Source of the DNA: Pseudomonas viridiflava
GTDB lineage: Bacteria; Pseudomonadota; Gammaproteobacteria; Pseudomonadales; Pseudomonadaceae
Length of the DNA: 64,000 nucleotides
Direction: 5' to 3'
NCBI RefSeq assembly: GCF_900580675.1
Contig: NZ_UTBG01000014.1
Span: 1-64,000, forward strand
Part shown: one piece after another, positions 21,692-31,431 of the stretch
Layout of the letters: each line of letters starts with the position of its first letter
Position numbering within the stretch: position 1 is the first letter of the stretch
The notes under the pieces: generated by a model
What the model was told of the DNA's origin: nothing
Database searches by the model: none
The model's input: only the letters and a program-made list of their open reading frames with translations
Translations under genes and position numbers: made by a program

Positions 21692-23155
21692 GTGACCGAA
21701 GCTTTTGTTGTCGTTCAAACCGCCGAAGAAGCCGTGGATCGGCTGGCGGCTCTGCATGAGCGTGCTACCGGCGCGCTCAACCAGGCCCTCAAGCAATACC
21801 TCAAGGACCGCGTCGAACCAGACGCCGCACAACGCGCGCTGTTTCGCTACCCGGAACTGCGCCTGACCTACCTGGTTCAGGGCGAAGTCCCACAAACTAC
21901 TCGGGCATATGCCAAGGTCCAGTTACCGGGAACCTACAGCGTTACCGTCACCCATCCTGCGGCGTTCCGTAAATACCTGCTCGAGCAACTGGTGCCCCTG
22001 ATGCACGATTTTACCGTGACGGTAGAAGTCGGCGTCAGCCAGCAGAACATTCCGTACCCTTACGTGGTGGAGCAGGGCGACGAACTGGCCGGCTCCGGCG
22101 TAACCGCCGCGACCCTGGCCCGGGTGTTCCCGAGTACTGACCTGTCCGCCGCCACCGATGGCATCGCCGACGGCCTTTACGATTGGGAAAACACCGATCC
22201 GCTGCCCCTGGCGCTGTTCGATGCGGCCCGCGTGGACTTTTCCCTGCGCCGCTTGGTGCACTACACCGGCAGTGACTGGCGCCATGTGCAGCCGTGGATC
22301 CTGCTGACCAACTATCACCGCTACGTCGACCAGTTCATCCTGCATGGCCTGGAGCAATTGCGCAGCGACCCGCGCTTTATCCGCATGGTGCTGCCGGGCA
22401 ACGTGATCATCGACAAGAGCATGGACCACGGCGAAGCATCGGCGATTGCGGCGGGCGTGGTCTGGCATCGTTATCAGATGCCGGCCTATCACCTGCAGGC
22501 CACCGACGGCCACGGTGTCACCCTGGTGAACATCGGCGTCGGCCCGTCCAACGCGAAGAACATCACCGACCACCTGGCCGTGCTGCGCCCGCATTGCTGG
22601 CTGATGATCGGCCACTGTGGCGGCCTGCGCCAATCCCAGACCATCGGCGATTATGTCTTGGCCCACGCCTACATGCGCCGCGACGGGATTCTCGACCGCG
22701 TGGTGCCGCCGAACATCCCGATTCCGGCCCTGGCCGAAGTGCAGATGGCCTTGCAGCAAGCGGCGGCCAACGTCACCGGCGAAAAAGGCGAAGAGCTGAA
22801 AAAGCGCCTGCGCACCGGCACCGTGCTGACCTACGACGATCGCAACTGGGAGCTGCGCTGGGCCCAGGAACGGCCGCTGATCAACCTGTCCCGCGCTGTG
22901 GCGGTGGACATGGAAAGCGGCACCATCGCCGCGCAAGGCTACCGTTTGCGCGTGCCCTACGGCACTTTGCTGTGTGTGTCGGACAAGCCGCTGCACAGCG
23001 AGATCAAGCTGCCGGGCTCGGCCAACGCGTTCTATGAGCGCGCGGTCAGCCAGCACTTGAAGATCGGCATCGAGGCGGTGGACCTGTTGCGCACCGAGCT
23101 CAACTCGTTGCACTCGCGCAAACTGCGCAGCTTCGACGAACCGCCCTTCCGCTAA
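21692..23155 (+). CDS. amn: AMP nucleosidase
   Basis: Hydrolyses AMP to adenine and ribose 5-phosphate. The protein is 487 aa from GTG 21692 (E. coli Amn 484). I choose GTG because AGGA is spaced 8 nt from it, whereas ATG 21683 has AGG directly abutting it. An N-terminal AMP-binding domain is followed by a nucleoside-phosphorylase fold with [21 protein letters not shown] and [12 protein letters not shown]. Transcribed alone, behind a REP doublet. Confidence 0.95.
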   Translation: MTEAFVVVQTAEEAVDRLAALHERATGALNQALKQYLKDRVEPDAAQRALFRYPELRLTYLVQGEVPQTTRAYAKVQLPGTYSVTVTHPAAFRKYLLEQLVPLMHDFTVTVEVGVSQQNIPYPYVVEQGDELAGSGVTAATLARVFPSTDLSAATDGIADGLYDWENTDPLPLALFDAARVDFSLRRLVHYTGSDWRHVQPWILLTNYHRYVDQFILHGLEQLRSDPRFIRMVLPGNVIIDKSMDHGEASAIAAGVVWHRYQMPAYHLQATDGHGVTLVNIGVGPSNAKNITDHLAVLRPHCWLMIGHCGGLRQSQTIGDYVLAHAYMRRDGILDRVVPPNIPIPALAEVQMALQQAAANVTGEKGEELKKRLRTGTVLTYDDRNWELRWAQERPLINLSRAVAVDMESGTIAAQGYRLRVPYGTLLCVSDKPLHSEIKLPGSANAFYERAVSQHLKIGIEAVDLLRTELNSLHSRKLRSFDEPPFR

Positions 23156-23226
23156 GCGGTTGGGATGGTCATTTAGCGGTCAGGCCACTAGCATTGTCGG
23201 TCCTGACCGTTAGATGTTCCTTTGCC

Positions 23227-23862
23227 ATGTCCCGTCCCTCCCGTCCCGATTCGCGCCGCCCTGGCGTGAAACCCCCGTACTCCGCAGCGCGGCGTGTCGC
23301 CAAGGCGCCACCGGCCGAGCCGAAGCTGATCCTGTTCAATAAGCCTTTCGATGTGCTGACCCAGTTCAGCGACGAAGGCGGGCGCGCGACCCTCAAGGAC
23401 TTTATCGACATCCCCGGCATCTACCCGGCCGGCCGCCTGGACCGTGACAGCGAGGGCCTGCTGCTGCTGACCAACGATGGCCAGCTGCAAGCGCGGATCG
23501 CTGACCCCAAGCACAAACTGGCGAAAACCTATTGGGTGCAAGTCGAAGGCGAACCCACCGAAGAGCAGTTGCAACGCCTGCGTGACGGCGTCGAGCTGAA
23601 CGACGGCAAGACGCTGCCCGCCGAGGCCCGGCAGTTGGATGAGCCGGACTTATGGCCGCGCAACCCGCCGGTACGCTTTCGCAAAAGCGTGCCGACCTAC
23701 TGGTTGGAGTTGGTGATTCGTGAGGGGCGTAACCGCCAGGTGCGGCGCATGACTGCGGCGGTTGGGCTGCCGACGTTGCGCCTGGTGCGCGTACGTATCG
23801 GCGATTGGACGATCGAGGACCTGGACCAGGGCCAGTGGAAGGAAGTCCCGGCGAAGTTATAA
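23227..23862 (+). CDS. rluE: 23S rRNA pseudouridine synthase, RluE-like
   Basis: RsuA/RluE-family enzyme, probably modifying U2457 of 23S rRNA. The protein is 211 aa from ATG 23227 ([11 protein letters not shown]), with a basic N-terminal tail and the catalytic Asp in [37 protein letters not shown] is also typical. No S4 domain is visible, as in RluE. Its 3' end overlaps the convergent DUF2788 gene by 6 bp. Confidence 0.9.
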   Translation: MSRPSRPDSRRPGVKPPYSAARRVAKAPPAEPKLILFNKPFDVLTQFSDEGGRATLKDFIDIPGIYPAGRLDRDSEGLLLLTNDGQLQARIADPKHKLAKTYWVQVEGEPTEEQLQRLRDGVELNDGKTLPAEARQLDEPDLWPRNPPVRFRKSVPTYWLELVIREGRNRQVRRMTAAVGLPTLRLVRVRIGDWTIEDLDQGQWKEVPAKL

Positions 23863-24075
23863 GGCGCCGGACTCGATCAGGCCGATCACCACGCTCTTGA
23901 TGATGAACGCGGCCACGCCCAGCCCCAGCACAAAAAACAGGATGAACGAGCCAAAGCGCCCGGCCTTGGATTTTTTTGCCAGGTCCCAGACGATAAAACC
24001 CATGAAGATGATCAGGATCGTGACCAGGCCGGTCATCATCCATTCTTCGAATAGGGCGGGGTCGATGTTGTTCAT
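23857..24075 (-). CDS. DUF2788 small membrane protein
   Basis: A 72-aa protein with two hydrophobic segments ([20 protein letters not shown] and [20 protein letters not shown]) separated by a short basic loop (KKSKAGRFG). It matches the DUF2788 pattern; function unknown. Its 3' end overlaps rluE on the opposite strand. Confidence 0.82.
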   Translation of the reverse strand: MNNIDPALFEEWMMTGLVTILIIFMGFIVWDLAKKSKAGRFGSFILFFVLGLGVAAFIIKSVVIGLIESGAL

Positions 24076-24144
24076 GGGGTGTTTTTCCGACAGGGCAGGC
24101 GGGAAGTATAAGGCAGCAGGACAGGCGCAACATTGACTTGAGTC

Positions 24145-24231
24145 TGTGGGAGCTGGCTTGCCTGCGATGGCACCACCTCGGTGTGACTGAAAGACCGAGT
24201 CGCCTGCATCGCAGGCAAGCCAGCTCCCACA
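24145..24231. repeat. REP doublet
   Basis: Inverted AGCTGGCTTGCCTGCGAT units with well-matched arms (about 25 bp each). It sits between the DUF2788 gene start and the 3' end of the Lrp-type gene. Confidence 0.9.
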
Positions 24232-24254
24232 TTTGATCCTCAGTGTTCTTGAGA

Positions 24255-24734
24255 TCAGGTACGCAGGTGCGTCAGCGGCAGCTCGGTGCTGTTGAGCACC
24301 TGGTTCAGCACAAAGCTCGAGCGCACGCTGGTCACGCCTTCAATGCGGGTCAAATGCCCCAGCAGCAGTTTCTGGTAGTGGTCCATGTCCGGCACCACCA
24401 CTTTCAACTGATAGTCGGCATCCATCCCGGTCACCAGGCTGCATTCCAGCACCTGGGGCAGGGTGCGGATTGCCGCTTCGAAGTTCTCGAAACGCTCCGG
24501 GGTGTGGCGGTCCATGCCGATCAGCACATAGGCCGTGAGGCTCAGGCCGAGCATCTTGCGGTCGAGCAGGGCGACCTGGCGCGCGATGTAGCCGTCGTCT
24601 TCCAACTGCTTGACCCGGCGTGAGCAGGGCGAAGGCGACAGGCCGATGCGCTCGGCCAACTCCTGGTTGGAGATCCTCGCGTCGCGCTGCAATTCCGCCA
24701 AAATAATCAGGTCGTATCGGTCAAGCTTGCTCAT
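24255..24734 (-). CDS. Lrp/AsnC-family transcriptional regulator
   Basis: A 159-aa feast/famine regulator: N-terminal winged helix (LDRYDLIILAELQRDARIS, LSPSPCSRRVKQLE) and C-terminal RAM ligand-binding domain (ECSLVTGMDADYQLKV). The typical target is amino-acid metabolism, with an amino acid as effector. No enzyme operon is adjacent. The divergent partner region holds a candidate small RNA, so its target cannot be deduced. Confidence 0.93.
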   Translation of the reverse strand: MSKLDRYDLIILAELQRDARISNQELAERIGLSPSPCSRRVKQLEDDGYIARQVALLDRKMLGLSLTAYVLIGMDRHTPERFENFEAAIRTLPQVLECSLVTGMDADYQLKVVVPDMDHYQKLLLGHLTRIEGVTSVRSSFVLNQVLNSTELPLTHLRT

Positions 24735-24849
24735 TGGGTTGGCCTTTGTCGTAACTATTGCGGTGAATTATCCATGAAGGGTTAAAAATTGCGCAAGCAC
24801 TGTTTATTGACGCAATCTTAGCAATCATCTGTCGGGCGTTGGCGGGTAT

Positions 24850-25050
24850 CTTTATCAACAGAATCACCGCCTGGACAACAGTCCACTGCAGCTCGCCCAA
24901 TCAGGCCCGCTGCGGCCGCCACCCCAGCAGGGTTGAGCCGGCCTCCAGGCTGCACACTGTCCACAAGACGGCGTGAGGTGAGCCAACGTCAAAAGCGTTG
25001 AGCCAGGACGAAATTCTCAAGGGGTGGCCGACGGGTCACCCCTTTTTCTT
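24850..25050 (+). ncRNA. candidate small RNA or leader ending in an intrinsic terminator
   Basis: The 444-bp gap between the Lrp gene and the DUF6515 gene ends, on the plus strand, with a strong terminator at 25019-25050. No ORF feeds that terminator. The stretch before it has short hairpins (GGACAACAGTCC; AACGTCAAAAGCGTT) and the word TGAGCC three times. This fits a ~150-200 nt sRNA or an attenuated leader. The 5' end is a guess; TATCTT near 24850 is the only -10-like word. Confidence 0.4.
25019..25050 (+). terminator. intrinsic terminator upstream of the DUF6515 gene
   Basis: AAGGGGTG (25019-25026) pairs with CACCCCTT (25037-25044) around a 10-nt loop, followed by TTTTTCTTT. It is a textbook rho-independent terminator with no gene directly before it on this strand. 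Confidence 0.75.
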
Positions 25051-25178
25051 TGCGCGCGTGTTTACTTAAAAAAATAGTTATCCGGGCTGGTAACCTGTTT
25101 CAGAACCGGGCACGGCTTTTCCAGTCTCACTCTATGAGGCCGGACGTTCTAGGCCCTCTATCCGCAGTGAGGAATAGC

Positions 25179-26285
25179 ATGAAGCGCATCTGGCGTATGG
25201 CAGGTGTAGGTTTGCTGATGGTCACCGTCGGCACGCAAGTGATGGCTGACGAACGTGATAACGCACCGCGCCCTGAGGGCGGCGGTCAGCATGAAAGAGG
25301 GCAGGAGGGCGGGCAACAGCCGCGTCCGCAGAACAACCAGCCGCGTCCGCAGAACAATCAACCGCGACCTGAAAACAACCAGCCCCGGCCGCAGAATAAT
25401 CAGCCGCGCCCGGAAAACGCTCAGCCGCGCCCACAGAACCAGCATTTCGATCGCGGCGGCCAGAACGGCGGCCAGTGGCAGGGGCGTCCGCAGGGCAATG
25501 AGCAGGGGCGCCCGGTGCAGCAACCGCAGCCGCAACCCTCGAACAACCTGCCGATCCAGGGCCGGCCCGATACCGTGCGACAGACCCAGGAACCGCGCCA
25601 GGGCTACTACCGTGATATCCCACGGCGCAACGATGGCAACCAGCATTGGGAAGCCGGCGGCCCGGGTTCACGCCCAGGCAACAATGGCGGCGGGTATAAC
25701 AACCACCCCGGCGACAGCCGCTGGCCGGGCCGCCCCGACGGGCATGGCAATGGCTGGGGCCCAGGCCCGCAGCATCGGCCGGGTTACATCGTCGATCGCT
25801 TTCCCGATCGCAACTACCGCGTGCCTTACCGTGGCCAGGATTATTTCTACTCAGGCGGTTACTGGTATCGCCCACAAGGCCCGCGTTATGTCGTGGTGAC
25901 GCCGCCGTACGGCATTCGTGTGCATTACCTGCCGGATTACGCCCGCGAAGTGTGGATAGGCAGCGCGCTGTTTTTCCTCGCGGCGGGTTCTTACTACACC
26001 TACGAAAGCAGCTCCCAGCAGTATGTCGTGGTGCAACCGCCGACCCAGGTAGCGGCGCAGCCCGCACCGCAAGGCAATGGCTATGATGTGGTGGCCTATC
26101 CCGCCAACGGCCAATCACCGGCCCAGGTGCAGCAGGACGGTTACGACTGTTATCGCTGGGCGGTGCAGCAAAGCGGCTTCGACCCGCAGGCCGTCACGTA
26201 CGCCCCCGACCCGGCGGTGGTGCAAACCTACCGCCAGGCCCAGGGCAACTGCCTGACCAGTCGCGGGTATCAGGTGCAGTACTAG
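25179..26285 (+). CDS. secreted DUF6515-like protein with heptad tandem repeats
   Basis: A 368-aa exported protein. A Sec signal peptide (VGLLMVTVGTQVMAD, cleavage near residue 24) precedes a Gln/Pro/Arg/Asn-rich region with six QPRPQNN-type 7-residue repeats (about residues 47-88). A Gly/Pro/Asn-rich linker leads to a Tyr-rich domain (YFYSGGYWYRPQGPRYVVV), a hydrophobic stretch (VWIGSALFFLAAGSYY) and a C-terminal domain with two Cys. Start ATG 25179 follows GAGGAATAGC. The function is unknown; the repeats suggest a surface or periplasmic spacer. The 3' end overlaps fieF. Confidence 0.82.
   Translation: MKRIWRMAGVGLLMVTVGTQVMADERDNAPRPEGGGQHERGQEGGQQPRPQNNQPRPQNNQPRPENNQPRPQNNQPRPENAQPRPQNQHFDRGGQNGGQWQGRPQGNEQGRPVQQPQPQPSNNLPIQGRPDTVRQTQEPRQGYYRDIPRRNDGNQHWEAGGPGSRPGNNGGGYNNHPGDSRWPGRPDGHGNGWGPGPQHRPGYIVDRFPDRNYRVPYRGQDYFYSGGYWYRPQGPRYVVVTPPYGIRVHYLPDYAREVWIGSALFFLAAGSYYTYESSSQQYVVVQPPTQVAAQPAPQGNGYDVVAYPANGQSPAQVQQDGYDCYRWAVQQSGFDPQAVTYAPDPAVVQTYRQAQGNCLTSRGYQVQY
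25317..25442 (+). repeat. 21-bp tandem repeat, six units
   Basis: Six in-frame 21-bp units of the form CAGCCGCGTCCGCAGAACAA(C), each encoding a QPRPxNx heptad. The first two units are nearly identical and later ones have diverged. Confidence 0.85.
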
Positions 26286-27175
26286 GCCTTGGCGCCCGTG
26301 ACCACTTCCAGCGGGTCGGCGTGCACCAGCACCTCGGCCCGCGGGTAGGCTTTATGAATGGCATCGGCGGCCTGGTCGCTGATGCCGTGAGCCACTGACA
26401 GCGTCAATTCCCCCGGCAGCTCCAGGTGCAACTGCACAAACCAGTGGCTGCCGGAAATCCGCGTGCGCAAATCATGCGCACCCAAAACGCCCGGAACGCC
26501 ACGCGCCAGTTCCAGCATATGCTGGCTGACCTCTGGCGGCAGTTCCTCGTCCATCAGCACCGCAAAGCTTTCGCGGGCGATCTGGATCGCGCTCCACAGG
26601 ATGTAGGCGGCAATCCCCAGGCCAAACCAGGCGTCTACCTGATGAAAGCCCAAGCCCGCCAGCACCAGCGCCACCAGAATGCTGCCGTTGAGCATCAAGT
26701 CCGAGCGGTAGTGCAGCGAATCTGCGCGCACCGCGTTCGAGCCGGTTTCGCGGACCACCCGGTGTTGCAGCATCAGCAGGGCCACGGTCAGCGCCAGCGA
26801 AAACACGATCACGCCAATGCTCAGCCACGGCGCGCCCACCGGTTCCGGGTGTTGCAGGCGCTCATAGGCCTGGAACGCGATCAACACCGCACTCCCGCCG
26901 ATAAACAGCGCCTGGGCCATGCCCGACAGCGATTCCGCCTTGCCATGCCCATAACGGTGATCGTCATCGGCCGGGCGCAGCGCGTAGTGCACCGCCAGCA
27001 GGTTGAGCAGCGAAGTCACGCCGTCCAGCAGTGAATCGGTCAAGCCGGCGAGCATGCTCACCGAACCACTGAGCCACCATGCGATGGCCTTGGTGATGAT
27101 CAGCGCGCTGGCCACGCCCACCGAGGCGCGGGTGGCCAGGCGCAGGAGCCGCGCGTGTTCGGGACTGCTGGTCAT
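26282..27175 (-). CDS. fieF: cation diffusion facilitator, FieF type
   Basis: Zn2+/Fe2+ proton antiporter of the inner membrane. The protein is 297 aa with six membrane segments and a cytoplasmic C-terminal domain. The metal-site pairs are visible: LTDSLLDG in TM2, HRYGHGKAE in the loop, and DSLHYRSDLMLN in TM5. It overlaps the convergent DUF6515 gene by 4 bp and follows a lipoprotein gene on the same strand. Confidence 0.92.
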   Translation of the reverse strand: MTSSPEHARLLRLATRASVGVASALIITKAIAWWLSGSVSMLAGLTDSLLDGVTSLLNLLAVHYALRPADDDHRYGHGKAESLSGMAQALFIGGSAVLIAFQAYERLQHPEPVGAPWLSIGVIVFSLALTVALLMLQHRVVRETGSNAVRADSLHYRSDLMLNGSILVALVLAGLGFHQVDAWFGLGIAAYILWSAIQIARESFAVLMDEELPPEVSQHMLELARGVPGVLGAHDLRTRISGSHWFVQLHLELPGELTLSVAHGISDQAADAIHKAYPRAEVLVHADPLEVVTGAKA

Positions 27176-27190
27176 AGGCAGGTCAAGTCC

Positions 27191-27610
27191 TTAGGCGGCC
27201 GGTTGCAGGCCGAGGGCGGCAAGCTGTTGCACGCTGCCCTTGAACTGAATCATGCGCGGGTCGTCCAGCGGCAGCGTGCGGCCGGTTTCCTTCTGGATAA
27301 TCGACTGCAGCTTGGCGTTGTCGACCTTGCCGTCGGCGCCGATGGCCTCGTGGAGTTTTTCCGGGGCGACCTGGGCGGTCTTGCCCGGCTCGAAATAGAT
27401 CGCGCCGGTGGCGAAGTCCACGCCGAACGCGATCAAGCCGGGAATCACGTAGAACAGCAGGCCCACGGCATCCAGCACGGCAATCGTCGGGTCGATCTTG
27501 CCGTCGATCTGGCCACGGCGGTCCGGGTAGAAGATCGAGCCGCAGGCCGTCAGTTGGCTGAGCAGGCTGACGGCGAGGACACCGCCAATGACACGGGAAG
27601 CGATACGCAT
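27191..27610 (-). CDS. putative lipoprotein, unknown function
   Basis: A 139-aa lipoprotein from ATG 27610: signal peptide ending LLSQLTAC (lipobox LTAC), then GSIFYPDRRGQIDGKIDP and a hydrophobic segment (VGLLFYVIPGLIAFGVDFA). Similar Pseudomonas proteins have been mislabelled as polyribonucleotide nucleotidyltransferase; nothing here supports that. It lies 16 nt upstream of fieF on the same strand and may be co-transcribed with it. Confidence 0.8.
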   Translation of the reverse strand: MRIASRVIGGVLAVSLLSQLTACGSIFYPDRRGQIDGKIDPTIAVLDAVGLLFYVIPGLIAFGVDFATGAIYFEPGKTAQVAPEKLHEAIGADGKVDNAKLQSIIQKETGRTLPLDDPRMIQFKGSVQQLAALGLQPAA

Positions 27611-27676
27611 GGAAACTCTCCTGAACACGGTTGATACGGGACTATATGACAATTCTGTTGAACGACGCTGTTCAAA

Positions 27677-27764
27677 TGTGGGCGCTGGCTTGCCTGCGAT
27701 AGCTGTGAGTCAGCTAACCAATGTGGCACTGATACATGGCTATCGCAGGCAAGCCAGCGCCCAC
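27677..27764. repeat. REP doublet, GGGCGCTGG variant
   Basis: Inverted arms TGTGGGCGCTGGCTTGCCTG and CAGGCAAGCCAGCGCCCAC. Both arms share the GCG variant, so the change was copied or the doublet moved as a unit. It lies between two divergent genes. Confidence 0.88.
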
Positions 27765-27863
27765 CTTCGACTGTGTTTTCAGCCAAACGGCGAGGCGCGC
27801 GTGAGACCATCGTCGGCCCTCGGCAGTTCGCCGTTATACTCGCCGCTCTGCTTTGGAGCCAGT

Positions 27864-30371
27864 ATGAATTCGTTGCCGATTGATGATGTTTTACCCGCCC
27901 TGCGTGACGCCTTGGCGAATCGCCATGAAGCCGTGCTGGAAGCACCGCCCGGCGCCGGTAAAACCACCCGCGTGCCCTTGGCCTTGCTCAATGAGCCCTG
28001 GCTGGCCGGGCAGACCATCCTGATGCTCGAACCCCGGCGCCTTGCCGCGCGCGCGGCAGCCGAGCGCCTGGCCAGCGAGCTGGGCGAAAAGGTCGGTGAA
28101 ACCGTCGGCTACCGCATTCGTCTGGACAGCAAAGTCGGCCCCAACACGCGCATCGAAGTGGTCACCGAAGGCATCCTCACCCGCCGCCTGCAGGACGATC
28201 CGGCGCTGGACGGCGTGGGCCTGCTGATCTTCGATGAATTCCACGAACGCAGCCTCGACGCCGACCTCGCGCTGGCCCTGAGCCTGAATGGCCGCGACCT
28301 GTTTCGTGACGAACAACCGCTGAAAATCCTGCTGATGTCCGCCACCCTCGAAGGCGAGCGCCTGGCCAGCCTGCTGGACGATGCGCCGATCCTGCGCAGC
28401 GAAGGGCGCATGTTCCCGGTGCAGATGCGCTGGGGGCGGCCGTACCAGGCCGGTGAATTTATCGAGCCGCGCGTGGTGCAGACCATCCTTGAAGCCCTGC
28501 ATGACGAAACCGGCAGCGTGCTGGTGTTCCTGCCGGGGCAGGCGGAGATTCGCCGGGTCAATCAGCAACTGGCCGACGCCTTGGGCGAGCGCGCCGATGT
28601 GCTGTTGTGCCCGTTGCATGGCGAGCTGGACCTGAACGCCCAGCGCGCCGCCATCGACCCGGCGCCCGCCGGCAAGCGCAAAGTGGTGCTCGCCACCAAC
28701 ATCGCCGAAACCAGTTTGACCATCAACGGCGTACGCGTGGTGATCGACGTCGGGTTGGCGCGCGTTCCGCGTTTCGACCCGGGCAGCGGCATGACCCGCC
28801 TCGACACCCAGCGCATCTCCCGCGCCAGCGCCACCCAGCGCGCCGGCCGGGCGGGGCGGCTCGAGCCGGGTGTGTGTTATCGCTTGTGGTCCGAGGACCA
28901 GCATGAAGGCCTGGCGGCGTATGGCAGTGCGGAAATTCTCGCCGCCGACCTCGCCGGCCTGGCCTTGCAACTGGCGCGCTGGGGCGTCACGCCCACGCAG
29001 TTGGTCTGGCTGGACGTGCCGCCGACCGCCGCCTATGCCCAGGCCCAGGATTTGCTGGTACGCCTCGGCGCCCTGGCGGGTGAAAAACTCACCGCCCATG
29101 GCCAGAAAATGGCCGAGTTGCCGGCGCATCCGCGTATCGCCCATCTATTACTACGCGGGCAGGATTTGGGTTTGGCGGCCACCGCCTGTGATGTCGCGGC
29201 GTTACTCGGCGAGCGCGATATCCTGCGCGGCGGCGGCGCCGATTTGCACAGCCGCCTGGCGCTGCTGTCCGGCGAAGAGCGTGCGCGCGGCACCCAAGGC
29301 GGCGTACAGCGGGCCAAGCAGCTGGCTCGGCAATACCGTGGCTACCTGAGAGGTAAGGCAACCCAAGCCGTGCCCGACCCCGACCACCCGCGCTGGCTCG
29401 GCGCCTTGCTGGCGCTAGCCTACCCGGACCGCGTCGCCCAGCAACGTCGCCCGGGTGGCGCCGAATACCGCCTGGCGAATGGCCGCGCGGCGTTGTTTGC
29501 CGAGGCCGACAGCCTGATGAAACAGCCTTGGCTGGTGATCGCCGACCTGGGCAGCCGCCAGGGCCAGCGTGAAGAACGCATCTACCTGGCTGCCGATTTC
29601 GACCCGGCACTGTTCGACACCGTGCTCGCCGAGCAAGTGCGCAACGTCGACCAGCTCGATTGGGATGAGCGCGAAGGCGTCCTGCGTGCCGAACGCCAGC
29701 GCAAAGTTGGCGAGCTGGTGCTGAGCCGCGAACCCCTGACCGGCCTCGACGAGTCCACGCGCAGCCAGGCGCTGGTCAACCTGGTGCGCCGCAAAGGCCT
29801 GGAGCTGCTGCCGTGGACCCCGGAACTGCGCCAATGGCAGGCCCGGGTGATGCTGCTGCGCCAGCTGGACGCCGGCAAAACCAGCGAATGGCCGGACATC
29901 AGCGACAAGGCGTTGCTCGCCGATCTTGAACACTGGTTGATGCCTTATCTGGGCAAAGTCTCGCGCCTGAGCCATTTCGCCACCCTGGATATCTCCAGTT
30001 TCCTGCACAACCTGCTGCCCTGGCCGCTGCCCCAGCGCCTCGACGAACTCGCGCCGCAGCATGTGAAAGTGCCTTCGGGCTCAAGCGTGCGGTTGGACTA
30101 CAGCGAACAACCGCCGATTCTGGCGGTGCGCTTGCAGGAGTTGTTCGGGCTGGCGGATACCCCGCGCATTGCCGGCGGGCGCCAGGCGGTCAAGCTGCAC
30201 CTGCTGTCCCCGGCGCGGCGGCCGGTGCAGGTGACGCAGGATCTGGCGAACTTCTGGCGCAGTACCTACGCAGAAGTGAAGAAGGATCTGAAGGGTAGAT
30301 ACCCCAAGCACTATTGGCCGGATGACCCGTTGATCGCCGAGCCCACCGCGCGGATCAAACCGCGCAAATAG
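27864..30371 (+). CDS. hrpB: ATP-dependent helicase HrpB
   Basis: A DExH-box RNA helicase of 835 aa from ATG 27864 (MNSLPIDDVLPALRD) behind TTGGAGCC. Motifs: Walker A EAPPGAGKTTRVPLALL, motif II LLIFDEFHERSLD, motif III LMSATLEG and motif VI QRAGRAGR. The HrpB-specific C-terminal domain is complete. The substrate in Pseudomonas is not established. A strong terminator follows. Confidence 0.96.
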   Translation: MNSLPIDDVLPALRDALANRHEAVLEAPPGAGKTTRVPLALLNEPWLAGQTILMLEPRRLAARAAAERLASELGEKVGETVGYRIRLDSKVGPNTRIEVVTEGILTRRLQDDPALDGVGLLIFDEFHERSLDADLALALSLNGRDLFRDEQPLKILLMSATLEGERLASLLDDAPILRSEGRMFPVQMRWGRPYQAGEFIEPRVVQTILEALHDETGSVLVFLPGQAEIRRVNQQLADALGERADVLLCPLHGELDLNAQRAAIDPAPAGKRKVVLATNIAETSLTINGVRVVIDVGLARVPRFDPGSGMTRLDTQRISRASATQRAGRAGRLEPGVCYRLWSEDQHEGLAAYGSAEILAADLAGLALQLARWGVTPTQLVWLDVPPTAAYAQAQDLLVRLGALAGEKLTAHGQKMAELPAHPRIAHLLLRGQDLGLAATACDVAALLGERDILRGGGADLHSRLALLSGEERARGTQGGVQRAKQLARQYRGYLRGKATQAVPDPDHPRWLGALLALAYPDRVAQQRRPGGAEYRLANGRAALFAEADSLMKQPWLVIADLGSRQGQREERIYLAADFDPALFDTVLAEQVRNVDQLDWDEREGVLRAERQRKVGELVLSREPLTGLDESTRSQALVNLVRRKGLELLPWTPELRQWQARVMLLRQLDAGKTSEWPDISDKALLADLEHWLMPYLGKVSRLSHFATLDISSFLHNLLPWPLPQRLDELAPQHVKVPSGSSVRLDYSEQPPILAVRLQELFGLADTPRIAGGRQAVKLHLLSPARRPVQVTQDLANFWRSTYAEVKKDLKGRYPKHYWPDDPLIAEPTARIKPRK

Positions 30372-30400
30372 AAAAAGCCCGCGTTAAACGCGGGCTTTTT
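30372..30400. terminator. bidirectional intrinsic terminator
   Basis: AAAAAGCCCGCG and CGCGGGCTTTTT form a perfect 12-bp stem with loop TTAAA, placed between hrpB and the convergent hydrolase gene. Confidence 0.92.
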
Positions 30401-30411
30401 GCATCAGGGGA

Positions 30412-31431
30412 TCACTCCAGGTGAGCTTTAAGCTCACCGGCCGCCTGGCGCATGGCGGCTTTGACTTCGGGGATGTTGCTCAGCGGGTTGAGCAGGCCGT
30501 AGTCGTGGATCATCCCGTTATAGCGCACCGCCGTCACGTCTACACCCGCCGCATCCAGCTTGCGGGCATACGCTTCGCCTTCATCGCGCAGCACATCCAG
30601 CCCGGCCGTTTGCACCAGCGCAGGTGGCAGGCCGCTCAGTTGCGCAGAGGTTGCCCGCAGCGGTGATGCGTAGATTTCGGCGCGTTGCTGGGCGTCGGTG
30701 GTGTAGCTGTCCCAGAACCAGGTCATCATGTTTTTGGTGAGGAAGTGGCCTTCGGCGTATTGCGTGTACGACGGTGTGTCGAAGTTGGCGTCAGTCACCG
30801 GCCACAGCAGCAACTGGAAGCGCAATTTCGGCGTGTTCTGGGCCTTGGCTTTCAGCGCAACCACCGCTGCCATATTGCCGCCGACGCTGTTGCCGGCAAC
30901 CGCCAGGCGGGTGCCGTCGACGTTGATTTCCTTGCCATGCTCGGCGACCCAGCGGGTGGCGGCGTAGGCCTGGTTGATGGCGGTGGGGTAGTGCGCTTCT
31001 GGCGATGGGGTGTAATCCACATACACAGCGACGGCACCGGAGCCCACCACCAGGTCACGAATCAACCGGGCATGAGTCGGGTAGTCGCCGAGCACCCAGC
31101 CGCCACCGTGAAAGAACATGAACACCGGCAATTCACCCTTGACGTTGGCGGGGCGCACGATGGTCAGCTTGATGGCTTGGCCGTCGGCCTGGATGGTCTT
31201 GTCGCTGACTTGGATGCCCGACATGTCCACCTTCACCGACTGCTGAGCGCCGGTCAGTACCGCCCGCGCATCCTTGGGGCTGAGTTGCTCCAGCGGGCGG
31301 CCGCCACCGGCGGCCAAGGCGTTGAGGAACGCCTGGGTCTGGTGCTCGGGTGCTGCGGTTTCAGCGGCGTTAGCGCTGCCGATGGACAGGGCGAGCAGGG
31401 TGGCGGTCAGGGCTTTGTTGAAGGTTTTCAT
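30412..31431 (-). CDS. exported alpha/beta hydrolase, hormone-sensitive-lipase type
   Basis: A 339-aa predicted periplasmic or secreted esterase. The signal peptide (MKTFNKALTATLLALSIG, cut after ANAAE) is followed by an alpha/beta-hydrolase_3 domain with the oxyanion motif HGGGWVLGDYP, nucleophile motif GNSVGG (GDSAGG in most relatives), acid in AGLDVLRDEGEAY and base in IHDYGLLN. Start ATG 31431. The substrate is unknown. Its promoter region holds three GACAAT half-sites. Confidence 0.88.
   Translation of the reverse strand: MKTFNKALTATLLALSIGSANAAETAAPEHQTQAFLNALAAGGGRPLEQLSPKDARAVLTGAQQSVKVDMSGIQVSDKTIQADGQAIKLTIVRPANVKGELPVFMFFHGGGWVLGDYPTHARLIRDLVVGSGAVAVYVDYTPSPEAHYPTAINQAYAATRWVAEHGKEINVDGTRLAVAGNSVGGNMAAVVALKAKAQNTPKLRFQLLLWPVTDANFDTPSYTQYAEGHFLTKNMMTWFWDSYTTDAQQRAEIYASPLRATSAQLSGLPPALVQTAGLDVLRDEGEAYARKLDAAGVDVTAVRYNGMIHDYGLLNPLSNIPEVKAAMRQAAGELKAHLE

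Noticed and set aside
24850..25050. Cobalamin-type riboswitch
   Set aside because: GCCACC and GAGCC words occur, but the conserved B12-box order is not there and the downstream gene is unrelated to B12.
30412..31431. Lipase secreted through the Has type I system
   Set aside because: It has a Sec signal peptide and no C-terminal type I signal, and it is 23 kb from the has genes.
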